Origin: Oscillatoriales cyanobacterium
GTDB taxonomy: Bacteria; Cyanobacteriota; Cyanobacteriia; Cyanobacteriales; Microcoleaceae
NCBI GenBank assembly: GCA_004293365.1
Contig: RDYN01000045.1
Location: 82,509 to 146,508 of the forward strand
Length of the DNA: 64,000 bases
Direction of reading: 5' to 3'
In this document: positions 49,109 to 57,821 of the stretch, piece after piece
How positions within the stretch are numbered: the first letter of the stretch is position 1
How the letters are laid out: each line of letters begins with the position of its first letter
Translations under genes and position numbers: made by a program
Notes under the pieces: model-generated
Databases searched by the model: none
Seen by the model: only the letters and a program-made list of their open reading frames with translations
Told to the model about the DNA's origin: nothing

Positions 49109-49738
49109 ATGTACAGACCAAATGCTTTTCGAGAAGACGATAATGATAAGCTTGTTGCTTTCATGAAAGCTAATAGTTTTGCCACGTTCGTATCGATGGC
49201 TAAGGGTCAAATTTGCGCTTCACATATTCCTCTTGTCGTTACGGTGCAAGATGATGTTATTAAATTGAGCGGTCATCTCGCCAAACAAAATCCTCAGTGG
49301 CAAGGTTTTGAAAATGCTGAGTCACTTGCTATTTTTACTGGAGCGCACGCTTACATTTCTCCTGCTTTATATGAAAAGCATGAGAGCGTACCGACATGGA
49401 ACTATATTGCGGTTCATGCCTCTGGTGTTCCCAAAATTATTACTTTTAATGACTCGCCGGAATCGATGGACAAGATGATAGACGGGATGATAAGCACCTA
49501 TGAAGCTCGCTACAAATCGCACTGGGATGGTTTATCAAACCGGTATCGTGAAGGTATGATGAAGGATATTGTGGGTTTTGAGATGACTGTTACTCGGTTG
49601 GAAGGTAAGTATAAGCTCAGTCAAAACCGCAGCCTGGTCGATCGACAAAATGTCTCAAACGCACTTCTACAAAGTTCCGATCCGACTGCTCGTGCTGTGG
49701 GTGTGGAAATGCAACAGAACCTTGAGGCGGATGAGTAG
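49109..49738 (+). CDS. PaiB-like FMN-binding protein
   Basis: 209 residues. Start MYRPNAFREDDNDKLVAFM is typical of PaiB proteins. ATFVSMAKGQICASHIPLVV and LSGHLAKQNPQW form the split-barrel flavin-binding half. FTGAHAYISPALYEKHESVPTWNYIAVHASG is the family's diagnostic core. MMKDIVGFEMTVTRLEGKYKLSQNRS closes the fold. In Bacillus, PaiB takes part in repression of sporulation and protease genes; other homologues are flavin reductases or haem-related. A regulatory role here is unproven. AAGG about 10 nt before the ATG acts as ribosome site. Single gene. Confidence 0.9.
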   Translation: MYRPNAFREDDNDKLVAFMKANSFATFVSMAKGQICASHIPLVVTVQDDVIKLSGHLAKQNPQWQGFENAESLAIFTGAHAYISPALYEKHESVPTWNYIAVHASGVPKIITFNDSPESMDKMIDGMISTYEARYKSHWDGLSNRYREGMMKDIVGFEMTVTRLEGKYKLSQNRSLVDRQNVSNALLQSSDPTARAVGVEMQQNLEADE

Positions 49739-49780
49739 CAATTGAGGACGATCGCGTTGCATACCCTACAGATTGAGCAA

Positions 49781-50123
49781 TCAGATATACCGAACCTGAT
49801 TTTCCATCTCATCCGCCGTTACTTGATTCAAAATTACTAATAATCGTTGTGCTATTTCTTGGAGTGGACGACGAAAAGGCAAAATTACGCCGTAGTGCGT
49901 TCGTGAGGTATCAAAATAAGCTTGTATAAGTTTTTTAAAGTCGGTTGTGCGTAACCAGCGTCCTTCTTTGGCTGACAGCGCAAGCAAGTTGTTCTTCATC
50001 ACTTGCCTGAAGCTGTCCTGCATCTCTTACGGTTAGAGCATCAAAGCCTCTCGCTTTCAGCAAATCTGCTACTAATACATTAACATCCTCATCTAGGTAC
50101 AAACAAATGAACAAATTACTCAT
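49781..50123 (-). pseudogene. DUF5615 PIN-like toxin, frameshifted
   Basis: Frame one from ATG 50123 reads LYLDEDVNVLVADLLKARGFDALTVRDAG...RRTLVTHNRL and stops at about 49935. The family continuation is found in another frame: TTDFKKLIQAYFDTSRTHYGVILPFRRPLQEIAQRLLVILNQ, ending 49781. The break lies at about 49937 (THNR followed directly by DFKK), where one base extra or two missing explains it. The acidic PIN-like residues (DED, HNRxDF) span the break, so the toxin is probably dead unless frameshifting occurs. The start overlaps the DUF433 stop by 4 bp. Confidence 0.8.
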
Positions 50124-50401
50124 AAATCTCGCACCAACGGGTCAATTAAATCATCAGGAATTCGGTTGCGTTCAATATAAGTGTTAATCTCATCTTGATG
50201 GTCGCTGTAATAGCTCAACGCATCGAATACCTGTGCCAGCGTTAGGTGAGGTAAACCGTTGGGAATTTCTTCTGGAGAGATGCCCATACGCCAAGTTTCA
50301 ACGATCGCCCTAACAGATGTCCGCGTGCCCTTGACGATCGGCTCACCGCTGAGAATTTGCTCATCTCTGACAATGTAAAGATGTTCCGTTGTTTGAACCA
50401 T
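50120..50401 (-). CDS. DUF433 antitoxin
   Basis: 93 residues from ATG 50401. GEPIVKGTRTSVRAIVETWRMGISPEEIPNGLPHLTLAQVFDALSYYSDHQDEINTYIERNR is the complete DUF433 signature, a winged HTH-like fold. DUF433 proteins pair with DUF5615 PIN-like toxins in VapBC-like modules; the overlap with the downstream gene (ATGA) fits that. With the toxin frameshifted, this antitoxin may persist as an orphan repressor. Another DUF433 remnant is at 61171. Confidence 0.9.
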   Translation of the reverse strand: MVQTTEHLYIVRDEQILSGEPIVKGTRTSVRAIVETWRMGISPEEIPNGLPHLTLAQVFDALSYYSDHQDEINTYIERNRIPDDLIDPLVRDL

Positions 50402-50488
50402 AGCTGCAAATACCAGATTAAGTATTTTCCACAATTATAGTGCTTTAACTCGTTACCACTTAAAGCGAGGCAGAGCAAGAGTGATATC

Positions 50489-50541
50489 GGTTCCCAGGCT
50501 AAGCGCCTGGGAACCAGAGGACTAAAGTCCTCACTACAAAC
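50489..50541. repeat. GGTTCCCAGGC..GCCTGGGAACC palindrome plus GACTAAAGTCCTCACTAC
   Basis: GGTTCCCAGGC-TAAGC-GCCTGGGAACC at 50489-50515 is followed by one inverted copy of the window-wide repeat, which touches the antiporter stop codon. Together they fill the spacer. Confidence 0.8.
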
Positions 50542-51946
50542 CTAATTTCTCACTGGAGGGTTTCTCGATAGCTGGAGGCTCAATCGTATCCCCAAAGGCA
50601 ATCCGCAGAAAAGGCGGAGCTAAAAATGTCGTTAGAATCACCATGATAATAATCGACACTTCCAACGGTTTATCCAACACTCCGCTAGCTGAACCGATCC
50701 CGGCAAACACTAACCCGACTTCGCCCCGAGGAATCATCCCGACTCCGATCGCCCATCGATTGATTCCCGGTACACCAAACACCGCCCAACCTGTCACTAA
50801 TTTGCCGACAATCGCCACCGCAATCAAAAATACCGCAATCAAAAGCCCTGCCCGATTATCCGGCACTGTTGGGTTCAAAACCCCCAAATCTGCGCGCGCG
50901 CCGACGGTTACAAAAAAGATGGGCACCAACAAATCGGCGATCGGCTTTACCAATTCATCCAACTCATTGCGAGTATCACCGTCATCCAAAACTAAACCGG
51001 CCGCAAACGCACCCAAAATCGCTTCGAGATGAATTGCATTGCCGAGAAAAGCCATGAAGAAAGCAAAGGTAAATGCCGGAATGACCATATTGCCGCGAGT
51101 TTTGAGTGTATGCACCAGCGCAGAAAAGGTTTTGTTAAAGACACCGCCCAACAGAATTGAACCTAACAGAAACGCAGTGGCACTGACTATCAAATAGATG
51201 ACATTAACAACGTCAATTTCACCTGTTTTTGCTAAACTGGCGACAACAGCCAAGACAATAATTCCCAACACATCATCAATCACCGCCGCACCGACAATGA
51301 TTTGACCTTCTTTCGATTGCAGCCGTCCCAATTCAGACAACACTTTAGATGTAATTCCGATGCTGGTTGCTGTCAAAGCAGCACCCGCAAAAATTGCCGG
51401 AATCGCTGCTGTGTGGAAAATAATCATCAAGCCCGCAGTACCGGCGGCAAAGGGAACTGCTACCCCGACACAAGCGACAACGGTGGCTTGAATTCCGACT
51501 TCTTTTAGTTGTTTGAGATCCGACTCCAAGCCAATTTCAAACAGCAGCACAATTACGCCCAATTCAGCCAAGACTGAAACGACTTCACTCTGCGATTCAA
51601 AGACGCTGGTGAGGGCGGCGGGAGATAGATGGTTGATCGATTGCAGCACTGTCATAATTCCTGAGTTGGATGCTGACAGCCCGCTTTCGGGAAAAACGAT
51701 GAGATGTAAAGCAGATACGCCCACAATCACGCCTGCTACAAGTTCGCCCAAAACTGGCGGAAAATCAAAGTTCCTAGCTATTTCCGCGCCGATTTTACTG
51801 GCGAGATAGATCGCTACTAAACTCAGCAAAACTCCGCTGAGGACGATCGGCGAATTTTCTGGATCGAGTGTGGCTAACAAAGGTAAGGGAGCAATTAGCG
51901 ATGCTATCCCTGAACTGAAAGCTGTAATCGTAGGGTTCAAAAACAT
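50534..51946 (-). CDS. CPA2-family cation:proton antiporter
   Basis: 470 residues from ATG 51946 with about 12-13 transmembrane helices. PPVLGELVAGVIVG, LAELGVIVLLFEIGLESDLKQL and VGAAVIDDVLGIIVLAVVASLAK are family signatures; the Asp-Asp pair in VIDDVLGI is the ion-binding site of electrogenic Na+/H+ exchangers such as NapA. DLLVPIFFVTVGARADL and GMIPRGEVGLVFAGIG follow. The role is Na+ export and pH control across the plasma membrane. The frame stays open upstream only because of the GGAAGAT tract, giving a false FHLPSSI extension. No SD precedes the ATG: that DNA is the pyrimidine-rich complement of the repeat. Confidence 0.9.
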   Translation of the reverse strand: MFLNPTITAFSSGIASLIAPLPLLATLDPENSPIVLSGVLLSLVAIYLASKIGAEIARNFDFPPVLGELVAGVIVGVSALHLIVFPESGLSASNSGIMTVLQSINHLSPAALTSVFESQSEVVSVLAELGVIVLLFEIGLESDLKQLKEVGIQATVVACVGVAVPFAAGTAGLMIIFHTAAIPAIFAGAALTATSIGITSKVLSELGRLQSKEGQIIVGAAVIDDVLGIIVLAVVASLAKTGEIDVVNVIYLIVSATAFLLGSILLGGVFNKTFSALVHTLKTRGNMVIPAFTFAFFMAFLGNAIHLEAILGAFAAGLVLDDGDTRNELDELVKPIADLLVPIFFVTVGARADLGVLNPTVPDNRAGLLIAVFLIAVAIVGKLVTGWAVFGVPGINRWAIGVGMIPRGEVGLVFAGIGSASGVLDKPLEVSIIIMVILTTFLAPPFLRIAFGDTIEPPAIEKPSSEKLGL

Positions 51947-51956
51947 GGTAAGAAGG

Positions 51957-52108
51957 AAGAAGGAAGATGGAAGATGGAAGATGGAAGATGGAAGATGGAA
52001 GATGGAAGATGGAAGAAGGAAGATGGAAGATGGAAGATGGAAGATGGAAGATGGAAGATGGAAGATGGAAGATGGAAGATGGAAGATGGAAGATGGAAGA
52101 TGGAAGAT
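51957..52108. repeat. GGAAGAT heptamer microsatellite (about 20 units)
   Basis: Nearly perfect GGAAGAT units, with two GGAAGAA variants, fill the spacer between hisA and the antiporter start. It is a 150-nt polypurine tract on the plus strand. Since 7 is not a multiple of 3, every frame is open across it, and copy-number change shifts frames. Confidence 0.95.
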
Positions 52109-52143
52109 GAAAAATTGGTAGCCACTTGAAGGAGACATGACTT

Positions 52144-52917
52144 TCAAGCAAAACTCGAAGAACCCAAATCTGGTGGAACATCCTGCCATCTTCCTTGTCC
52201 GACTGCTTGAATTGCTTCTTTTAGTATGATATCGCCGGTATAAATTGCTCTACCGACGATCGCACTTTTGACACCAATTGGTTCCAAAGCCAACAAACTC
52301 AACAAATCTGCGATCGAACTTACGCCGCCGGAAGCAATCACCGGAATCGAGATGGCGTTAGCAATTTCGCGCAAAGATTCCAAATTCGGGCCTTCCATGG
52401 TACCGTCGCGGTGAATGTCGGTGTAAATAATTTCCGCCGCCCCTAATTCTGCCATTTTTTGCGCCAATTCTGTCGCTAAAACTTCGGAAGTTTCCAGCCA
52501 GCCTCTGGTAGCAACTTTACCGTTTCTGGCATCGATTCCGACGAGAATTTGACCGGGAAATTCGGCGCACAATTCGCCGACTAATTGCGGTTGTTCGACG
52601 GCGACAGTGCCGAGAATGGCGCGCTGAACGCCTAATTTGAGAATTGCCGCGACAGAAGGGCGATCGCGCATTCCGCCTCCTAGCTGACAGGGAACGTCTA
52701 CTGCGCGGACGATCGCCTCAATGGCTGCTAAGTTTACAGGATGACCTGCTTTTGCCCCGTCGAGGTCAACTAAATGCAGCATTGTGGCGCCTTCATTTAC
52801 CCACTGTCTGGCGACTTCGACGGGATTTTCGTTAAAAGTTTGAGATTTCGCGTAGTCTCCTTGATACAGTCTGACGCATTTTCCGTCCAAAAGGTCGATC
52901 GCTGGAATTACATTCAT
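52144..52917 (-). CDS. hisA: HisA, ProFAR isomerase of histidine biosynthesis
   Basis: 257 residues from ATG 52917 ([22 protein letters not shown]). TIM-barrel isomerase: catalytic Asp8 in [40 protein letters not shown] with the second catalytic Asp; VIASGGVSS phosphate loop; and [10 protein letters not shown]. It converts ProFAR to PRFAR, the fourth step of histidine synthesis. The frame stays open another 25 codons upstream, but that part is translated GGGAATT repeat. Same strand as the antiporter; no other his gene is here, as usual for scattered cyanobacterial his genes. Confidence 0.96.
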   Translation of the reverse strand: MNVIPAIDLLDGKCVRLYQGDYAKSQTFNENPVEVARQWVNEGATMLHLVDLDGAKAGHPVNLAAIEAIVRAVDVPCQLGGGMRDRPSVAAILKLGVQRAILGTVAVEQPQLVGELCAEFPGQILVGIDARNGKVATRGWLETSEVLATELAQKMAELGAAEIIYTDIHRDGTMEGPNLESLREIANAISIPVIASGGVSSIADLLSLLALEPIGVKSAIVGRAIYTGDIILKEAIQAVGQGRWQDVPPDLGSSSFA

Positions 52918-52920
52918 AAT

Positions 52921-52993
52921 TTGGTAATTGGGGAATTGGGAATTGGGAATTGGGAATTGGGAATTGGGCATCGGGAATTGGGCATTGGGCATT
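52921..52993. repeat. GGGAATT(G) tandem repeat upstream of hisA
   Basis: About seven GGGAATTG / GGGCATTG units run to within 4 bp of the hisA start codon on its 5' side. They must lie in the hisA leader or promoter. Confidence 0.9.
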
Positions 52994-53085
52994 TGTGATT
53001 GGTGATTCGTTATTCGTTATTAGAATGGACAACCAACAAATAACAAATAACAACCAACAAATGACTGCTGACAACTGACTACTGA

Positions 53086-53775
53086 CTAATGACTTCTACA
53101 TTGACAACCGCTGTTTAAATGAAACATAATCGATGACGATAGAGTTGACCACAAAGGAGTATTGATTTCAGCTTCTCGCAAAGCTTCAGCCGTCCAATCG
53201 TTGCAATTTCTCAAAATCGAGTAACTGCCTTTTGCTTCATAAAAACTGTCGTTGTTGTGGTAGCCGTAGCTGATTTTCATTTTATTCCCTCCGGCATCTA
53301 ATTGGAATGTATTTTTAATAAAATTCACTAACCTCAGATAATTTTCCCCACTGATTTTAACACATTTGGTTTCTTTATTTTGGGGAACAAGTCGATAACA
53401 TTGAACGTGGAGAGTAGACGGAGTAGGGAGAAATAGCGCGTTGAAAGCTATAACTGGGTTGATGGTTGCTGAGGTGGGACTTTCCAGCATGAAAGCTCGA
53501 TCTCCCCAGCCAAAAGATAAATATTTATAATCATAATTCGCATCCCGCCCTATTTGTGTTAGGGGCAAATATTGATTCCAGTTAAAGTATTGATTTTTAA
53601 CTGGAACGATGATTTCGGTGTGGATGCCTTGGTTAGAAACTTGTACGCTAACTGTGCAAGTTTTTTGCGATGACTGTTCCCATTTTCGGGGAGTTAGGTA
53701 TCCGATTGCAGCAAGGACAGCAATCAGACATAAATTAAGAATACAAATTCGGCAAATTAATTTACTATTCAACAT
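53086..53775 (-). CDS. DUF2459 family exported protein
   Basis: 229 residues from ATG 53775. An N-terminal transmembrane helix or uncleaved signal (ICILNLCLIAVLAAIGYL) precedes a periplasmic domain. Family signatures: GIHTEIIVPV, YLSFGWGDRAFMLESPT, LHVQCYRL, ISYGYHNNDSFYEAKGSYSILRNCNDWTAEALREA. DUF2459 (TIGR02117) proteins occur near urease genes in some bacteria, function unknown. The conserved His, Cys-Asn-Asp-Trp and Gly-Trp-Gly-Asp look like a papain/NlpC-type hydrolase triad, which is inference. AATGACT heptamers lie directly behind the stop. Confidence 0.85.
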   Translation of the reverse strand: MLNSKLICRICILNLCLIAVLAAIGYLTPRKWEQSSQKTCTVSVQVSNQGIHTEIIVPVKNQYFNWNQYLPLTQIGRDANYDYKYLSFGWGDRAFMLESPTSATINPVIAFNALFLPTPSTLHVQCYRLVPQNKETKCVKISGENYLRLVNFIKNTFQLDAGGNKMKISYGYHNNDSFYEAKGSYSILRNCNDWTAEALREAEINTPLWSTLSSSIMFHLNSGCQCRSH

Positions 53776-53788
53776 AATACCTATTTCC

Positions 53789-54022
53789 AAGGTTCGTAGT
53801 GAGGACTTTAGTCCTTAATAATCTTAAAAAGAAGGACTGAAGTCCTTAGTACGAACTTTTAAGAAGGACTCAAGTCCTTACTACGAACTTTTAAGAAGGA
53901 CTCAAGTCCTTACTACGAACCAAGAGGAAGAAGGACTGAAGTCCTTACTACGAACCAAGAGGAAGAAGGACTGAAGTCCTTACTACGAATCAAGAGGAAG
54001 AAGGACTGAAGTCCTCAATACG
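53789..54022. repeat. GGTTCGTAGTGAGGACT repeats, one direct and six inverted
   Basis: One forward copy is followed by six inverted copies (GGACTnAAGTCCTTACTACGAAC), the last three spaced by CAAGAGGAAGAA. Situated between two genes on the same strand (GHL10 and DUF2459). Confidence 0.9.
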
Positions 54023-54029
54023 AACTGTT

Positions 54030-55220
54030 TTAAACTGGCGGGCGCTGCATCTTTGCGGGAAAGAATTCTTGCAAGGCCGAATTGCGCTGCTCGGGGGTTT
54101 CCTTTGCCCAACTCGATAAGCTTTCGTAGAAAAAGAACGACACGCCTGCAAAATTTCTGTTTCGGACTTCTTGCACTTGTTCTTGAATTTGTTGTAGCGG
54201 AATAGAACTATTTTTCAAACCTGTTAAAATGCCGATCGCAGTTGGAATGTGTTTTTTAGCCAGTTTGACTTCTTCTCGTTCCAATTCGGCATTAAAACGC
54301 TTGATATCGCTGCGATACACCTGTACTATAAGTTCTTCGATGTAACCGCGTCTTTCCCAGGTAAACCAGTCCTGCAAGTGGGCGGGTAAAGCAAAGTGCA
54401 AGGGATTGGGAGATAAACTAATAATACATTTTTGTTTGCGGGATTTGATGGCGCGGGAAATTCGCCCCATGAAGTCGTTGATTTTGTCGGCGCGCCAGCG
54501 GATCCAGAAGGTTTCGCGGGCGTCGTTGGAGGGAGGACTTTTGATTTGTTTTTCATACATTAACACTGTTTGCGGCTCGTAGCCAAACTCTACGGGCAAA
54601 CCGAAATGGTCGTCAAATTGAATTCCATCTATATCATAATTATTGACAATTTCTAGGATTAAATCTAAGATAAATTTCTGCACTTCCTCATGAAAAGGAT
54701 TCAGCCAAACTCGATCGTGCGTGCCTTCTTTCCAAATAGTTGAACCGTCGCGCCGCCTTGCCAGCCATTCGGGGTGAAGTCGGGCTAATTCCGATTCGGC
54801 GGGAGCCATGAAACCAAACTCAAACCACGGGATTACTGCTATACCTTTTTTGTGGGATTGTGCTATAATTTCTTTGAGTATGTCTCGGTCTTGCAATCCT
54901 GGTGATGGATCGATCGACTTTCCGAATACTTGTTTGGCGACAGCGCTGGGATACAGCGTATAGCCTCCTTGCCAAACCGTGGGATAAATGGTGTTAAAGT
55001 TGAGTTTGTCCAGTCGGTTTACAGCGTCAATGATGTTGTTGCGGGAGAAAATAACGTCGCTGTCAATATTAGTCAGCCAGATACCGCGCAATTCGGTTGT
55101 TGGGGTTTTGGGCGCAGTTTGAGCCTCCATGCGGGGAGAGAAAATGACGGTGGAGGTAAGGGCGATCGCAAAAACAACTATTAAAGCCAGTATCCCCCGC
55201 CATTTGTGCAGTTTAATCAT
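54030..55220 (-). CDS. GHL10-type glycoside hydrolase-like exported protein (DUF187)
   Basis: 396 residues from ATG 55220. Signal or anchor helix GILALIVVFAIALTSTVIFS, then a TIM barrel: ELRGIWLTNIDSDV, LNFNTIYPTVWQGGYTLYPS, GIAVIPWFEFGFM, NPFHEEVQKFILDLILEIVNNYDIDGIQFDDHFG and WRADKINDFMGRISRAIKSRK. The GIQFDDHF strand end with its Asp pair fits the GH-like catalytic place. The family resembles the E. coli YngK/DigH enzyme that cleaves denuded peptidoglycan glycans, so a cell-wall role is plausible. It lies 106 bp after the amidohydrolase gene on the same strand, with repeats between. Confidence 0.9.
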   Translation of the reverse strand: MIKLHKWRGILALIVVFAIALTSTVIFSPRMEAQTAPKTPTTELRGIWLTNIDSDVIFSRNNIIDAVNRLDKLNFNTIYPTVWQGGYTLYPSAVAKQVFGKSIDPSPGLQDRDILKEIIAQSHKKGIAVIPWFEFGFMAPAESELARLHPEWLARRRDGSTIWKEGTHDRVWLNPFHEEVQKFILDLILEIVNNYDIDGIQFDDHFGLPVEFGYEPQTVLMYEKQIKSPPSNDARETFWIRWRADKINDFMGRISRAIKSRKQKCIISLSPNPLHFALPAHLQDWFTWERRGYIEELIVQVYRSDIKRFNAELEREEVKLAKKHIPTAIGILTGLKNSSIPLQQIQEQVQEVRNRNFAGVSFFFYESLSSWAKETPEQRNSALQEFFPAKMQRPPV

Positions 55221-55254
55221 CAATTTTTCCCAAACACCACAGTTTAACATCATA

Positions 55255-55322
55255 CTGTAGGGTGCGCATGGCGCACCTTTATTCTTCAACCTGCGGAGGC
55301 AGGTTTTGTCTGTCTAGTCGCG
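55255..55322. repeat. GGTGCGCATGGCGCACC palindrome and CTGCGGAGGCAGG element
   Basis: TAGGGTGCGCATGGCGCACC at 55258-55277, then CCTGCGGAGGCAGGTTTTGTCTG (cf. the 22478 element). Fills the spacer ahead of the GHL10 gene. Confidence 0.75.
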
Positions 55323-55325
55323 GTT

Positions 55326-56735
55326 TCAAACGCCGAGGGGCAATTTCATCACTTGGCGGTAGTGCGATTCAATCTCGCCCACCATTGGCGATTGGCGCTG
55401 GCTGCTCCACTCGCTGCGATCGAATAATTGCCGCCTCAAACCATCAACATCAATCGTTTTCACCTTACCTTCAGCGACAATTTGTTTGCCGTTTACCCAA
55501 ACGCTGTCTACCGCATTTGTCGGGCGTCCCAAAATTAGCAAGCCAATCGGATCTGTGCGAGGCAACAATGATAAACTGGTTAAATCGTACAGCACTAAAT
55601 CTGCTTTTTTGCCGACAGTCAGCGAACCCATTTCATCGCCGAGATTCAACCCTTTTGCTCCTCCCAGCGATGCCATTTCTACAGACTGGCGCGGTGTAAT
55701 CCAGTGGCGGTAATCCAAATCAGTGATATTGTGCAGAATCGAACCCATCTTAATAGCTTCCAGCAAATCTTGAGAGTCGTTGCTAGCGGCGCCGTCGCAG
55801 CCGAAAGATACGTTAACTCCGGCTTGGCGGTATTTCAAAATTGGTGCAATTCCGCTTCCTAGCCGCAGGTTGCTGAGGGGATTGTGTACGACTGTCGATT
55901 GAGTTTCTGCCATAATTGCAATATCAGAATCGTCGAGCCACACGCAGTGCGCTAAGGAAGTGCGCGGACTTAAATAACCAATTTGTTGCAAATGTTCGAC
56001 GGCGCTACAGCCGTATTTTTCCTGAGCCAACTGTTTTTGAGCGGGTGTTTCTAAGAGGTGGGCGTGCAGGCAAAGATTGTAGCGATCGCCCAAATCGATG
56101 CAGCCTTCAAACAAAGCATCGGAACACAGTTGAATTCCCGTCGGTGCCAGCAACATATTAACACCTTTTTCGGGATTGTGAAACTGTTTTATGGCCGACT
56201 CCATTAACTCTAAAGTTGCCTTTGTCGAGCGAATGTAAGCCGCGTGTTCGATGCCGCCATCGCCCGCAGGCATTCCTGCTGTCAGGGATTCATCTTGAAT
56301 TAGCGGCCCGATAAAAGCGCGGATGCCGATTTCTTGATAAGCGCGAACTGCGGCGGCGATCGTCTCTAATTCTTGCCCCGGAATCAAAACTAAATGATCG
56401 ACTACGCTTGTGCCGCCCGAGAGCAATGTTTCTACCGCAGTACCCAAGGCGCTCAAGTAAACTTGTTCGGGATCGAGAGGGGTGAAATCGTACAGTTCGC
56501 CAATCCACAACTCCAGCGGTAAAGGAGGAATAATTCCGCGCTGCCACATTTCAGAAGAGTGTGTGTGCGCGTTGACAAAACCGGGTAGCAGCAGCTTATT
56601 TTTGCCATCGATTGCTGTTCCGGCAGAAGTTAAATTTTGGGCGATCGCACTTATGCAGTTATCCGCCACTTGCACGTCTACTGTTTCATAACCACTCTCA
56701 ACTGCTATTAAAGCATTTTGAATTGTAAAACTCAT
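55326..56735 (-). CDS. Amidohydrolase, TRZ/ATZ/guanine-deaminase-like group
   Basis: 469 residues, metal-dependent deaminase/hydrolase. Zinc ligands: His-x-His in PGFVNAHTHSSEMWQRG (about 52-68), CLHAHLLET, SLAHCVWLDDSDI and the Asp in VSFGCDGAASNDSQDLLEA. MGSLTVGKKADLVLYDL is the usual C-terminal beta-sandwich return. Nearest known activities are S-adenosylhomocysteine / methylthioadenosine deaminase, guanine deaminase and s-triazine hydrolases; sequence does not decide. Cytosolic. It is divergent from an isochorismatase-type hydrolase, so the pair may serve one nitrogen-compound catabolic route. Length normal. Confidence 0.9.
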   Translation of the reverse strand: MSFTIQNALIAVESGYETVDVQVADNCISAIAQNLTSAGTAIDGKNKLLLPGFVNAHTHSSEMWQRGIIPPLPLELWIGELYDFTPLDPEQVYLSALGTAVETLLSGGTSVVDHLVLIPGQELETIAAAVRAYQEIGIRAFIGPLIQDESLTAGMPAGDGGIEHAAYIRSTKATLELMESAIKQFHNPEKGVNMLLAPTGIQLCSDALFEGCIDLGDRYNLCLHAHLLETPAQKQLAQEKYGCSAVEHLQQIGYLSPRTSLAHCVWLDDSDIAIMAETQSTVVHNPLSNLRLGSGIAPILKYRQAGVNVSFGCDGAASNDSQDLLEAIKMGSILHNITDLDYRHWITPRQSVEMASLGGAKGLNLGDEMGSLTVGKKADLVLYDLTSLSLLPRTDPIGLLILGRPTNAVDSVWVNGKQIVAEGKVKTIDVDGLRRQLFDRSEWSSQRQSPMVGEIESHYRQVMKLPLGV

Positions 56736-56869
56736 ACTATTTTAGATGTTAGATTGGAGAATCACTGCTGATGAATCAAGGGTTGGGAGATTGCCTACAA
56801 TGGCATTTTTATTGTAAATTGTATCACATATTTACCTTTTTTGTGAATTCACATCTATTAATCTCGTTC

Positions 56870-56922
56870 CCAGGCATAGGCTGGGAACGCATACAACCGA
56901 GGCAGAGCCTGGGAATGACAAA
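56870..56922. repeat. GTTCCCAGGCATAGGCTGGGAAC hairpin and GAGGCAGAGCCTGGGAA
   Basis: Dispersed palindrome family (cf. 9846 and 50489) in the 311-bp spacer between divergent amidohydrolase and isochorismatase genes. The rest of that spacer is AT-rich and should hold both promoters; I cannot place boxes with confidence. Confidence 0.75.
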
Positions 56923-57046
56923 TAAATCCTAAAATTCATCAAAACAGTTGCGCCGGATACTTAATCTTAGCAAAGATTTAAGATATGACAAGTTAGGAAC
57001 AATCAAATAGTCCTAAAATTGAAAGTGTTTTCAAATCCCAATTAAT

Positions 57047-57817
57047 ATGAATCCCGATCTGCTCCGCACCTTGGGCGTTGCGCCGAATGCTTGGAAAGTT
57101 GATGCTAAAATTGCCGACATCACGCGATCGCCGATCGCGCCTCAACCTGTTACCCTAGAAACAGAAACGAAAACCCTGCGTTTGGACTTAGCAAAAGCAG
57201 CAATGTTGGTGATAGATATGCAAAACGATTTCTGTCACCCCGACGGTTGGCTAGCACACATCGGCGTCGATGTAACGCCCGCGAGAACTCCAATTAATCC
57301 TTTACAAAATTTGCTGCCAAAATTGCGATCGCACGCAGTGCCGATTATTTGGATAAACTGGGGAAACCGCCCCGATTTGCTCAATATTAGCGCAGCTTCC
57401 CGCCACGTTTACAATCCCACGGGCGAGGGCGTAGGTTTGGGAGATCCGCTCCCCAAAAACGGCGCATCTGTGTTGATGGCCGGGAGTTGGGCAGCCGCCG
57501 TTGTCGATGAATTGGAACAGAAACCAGAGGATATTTGCATAGATAAATATCGCATGAGTGCCTTTTGGGATACTCCTTTAGATAGTATCCTGCGGAACCT
57601 GGGAAGAACTACACTTTTCTTTGCAGGAGTCAACGCCGATCAGTGCGTCATGGCTACCCTACAAGATGCTTGTTTTCTCAACTACGACTGCATTTTAGTC
57701 AAAGATTGTACAGCTACCACATCTCCAGAGTATTGCTGGCACGCTACTCTTTATAACGTTAAACAATGTTTTGGGTTTTTGTCTGATTCTCAGGCTATGT
57801 TAGAAGCAATTAAATAG
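57047..57817 (+). CDS. Isochorismatase-family cysteine hydrolase
   Basis: 256 residues. The catalytic triad is readable: Asp in AAMLVIDMQNDFCHPDG, Lys in CIDKYRMSAFWDTPLD and Cys in FAGVNADQCVMATLQDACF. The cis-peptide segment and the fold order match the RutB / nicotinamidase / N-carbamoylsarcosine amidase superfamily, rather than true isochorismatase. It hydrolyses an amide or ureide; the target is unknown. The N-terminal 45 residues are an extension not typical of the core. It is divergent from the amidohydrolase and upstream of a cupin and a CocE-type hydrolase on the same strand. Confidence 0.9.
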   Translation: MNPDLLRTLGVAPNAWKVDAKIADITRSPIAPQPVTLETETKTLRLDLAKAAMLVIDMQNDFCHPDGWLAHIGVDVTPARTPINPLQNLLPKLRSHAVPIIWINWGNRPDLLNISAASRHVYNPTGEGVGLGDPLPKNGASVLMAGSWAAAVVDELEQKPEDICIDKYRMSAFWDTPLDSILRNLGRTTLFFAGVNADQCVMATLQDACFLNYDCILVKDCTATTSPEYCWHATLYNVKQCFGFLSDSQAMLEAIK

Positions 57818-57821
57818 CAGT

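Noticed and set aside
51795..52181. ORFs with SSIFHLP or KMEDGRW repeats
   Set aside because: Products of the 7-bp GGAAGAT microsatellite, open in all frames; no evidence they are translated.
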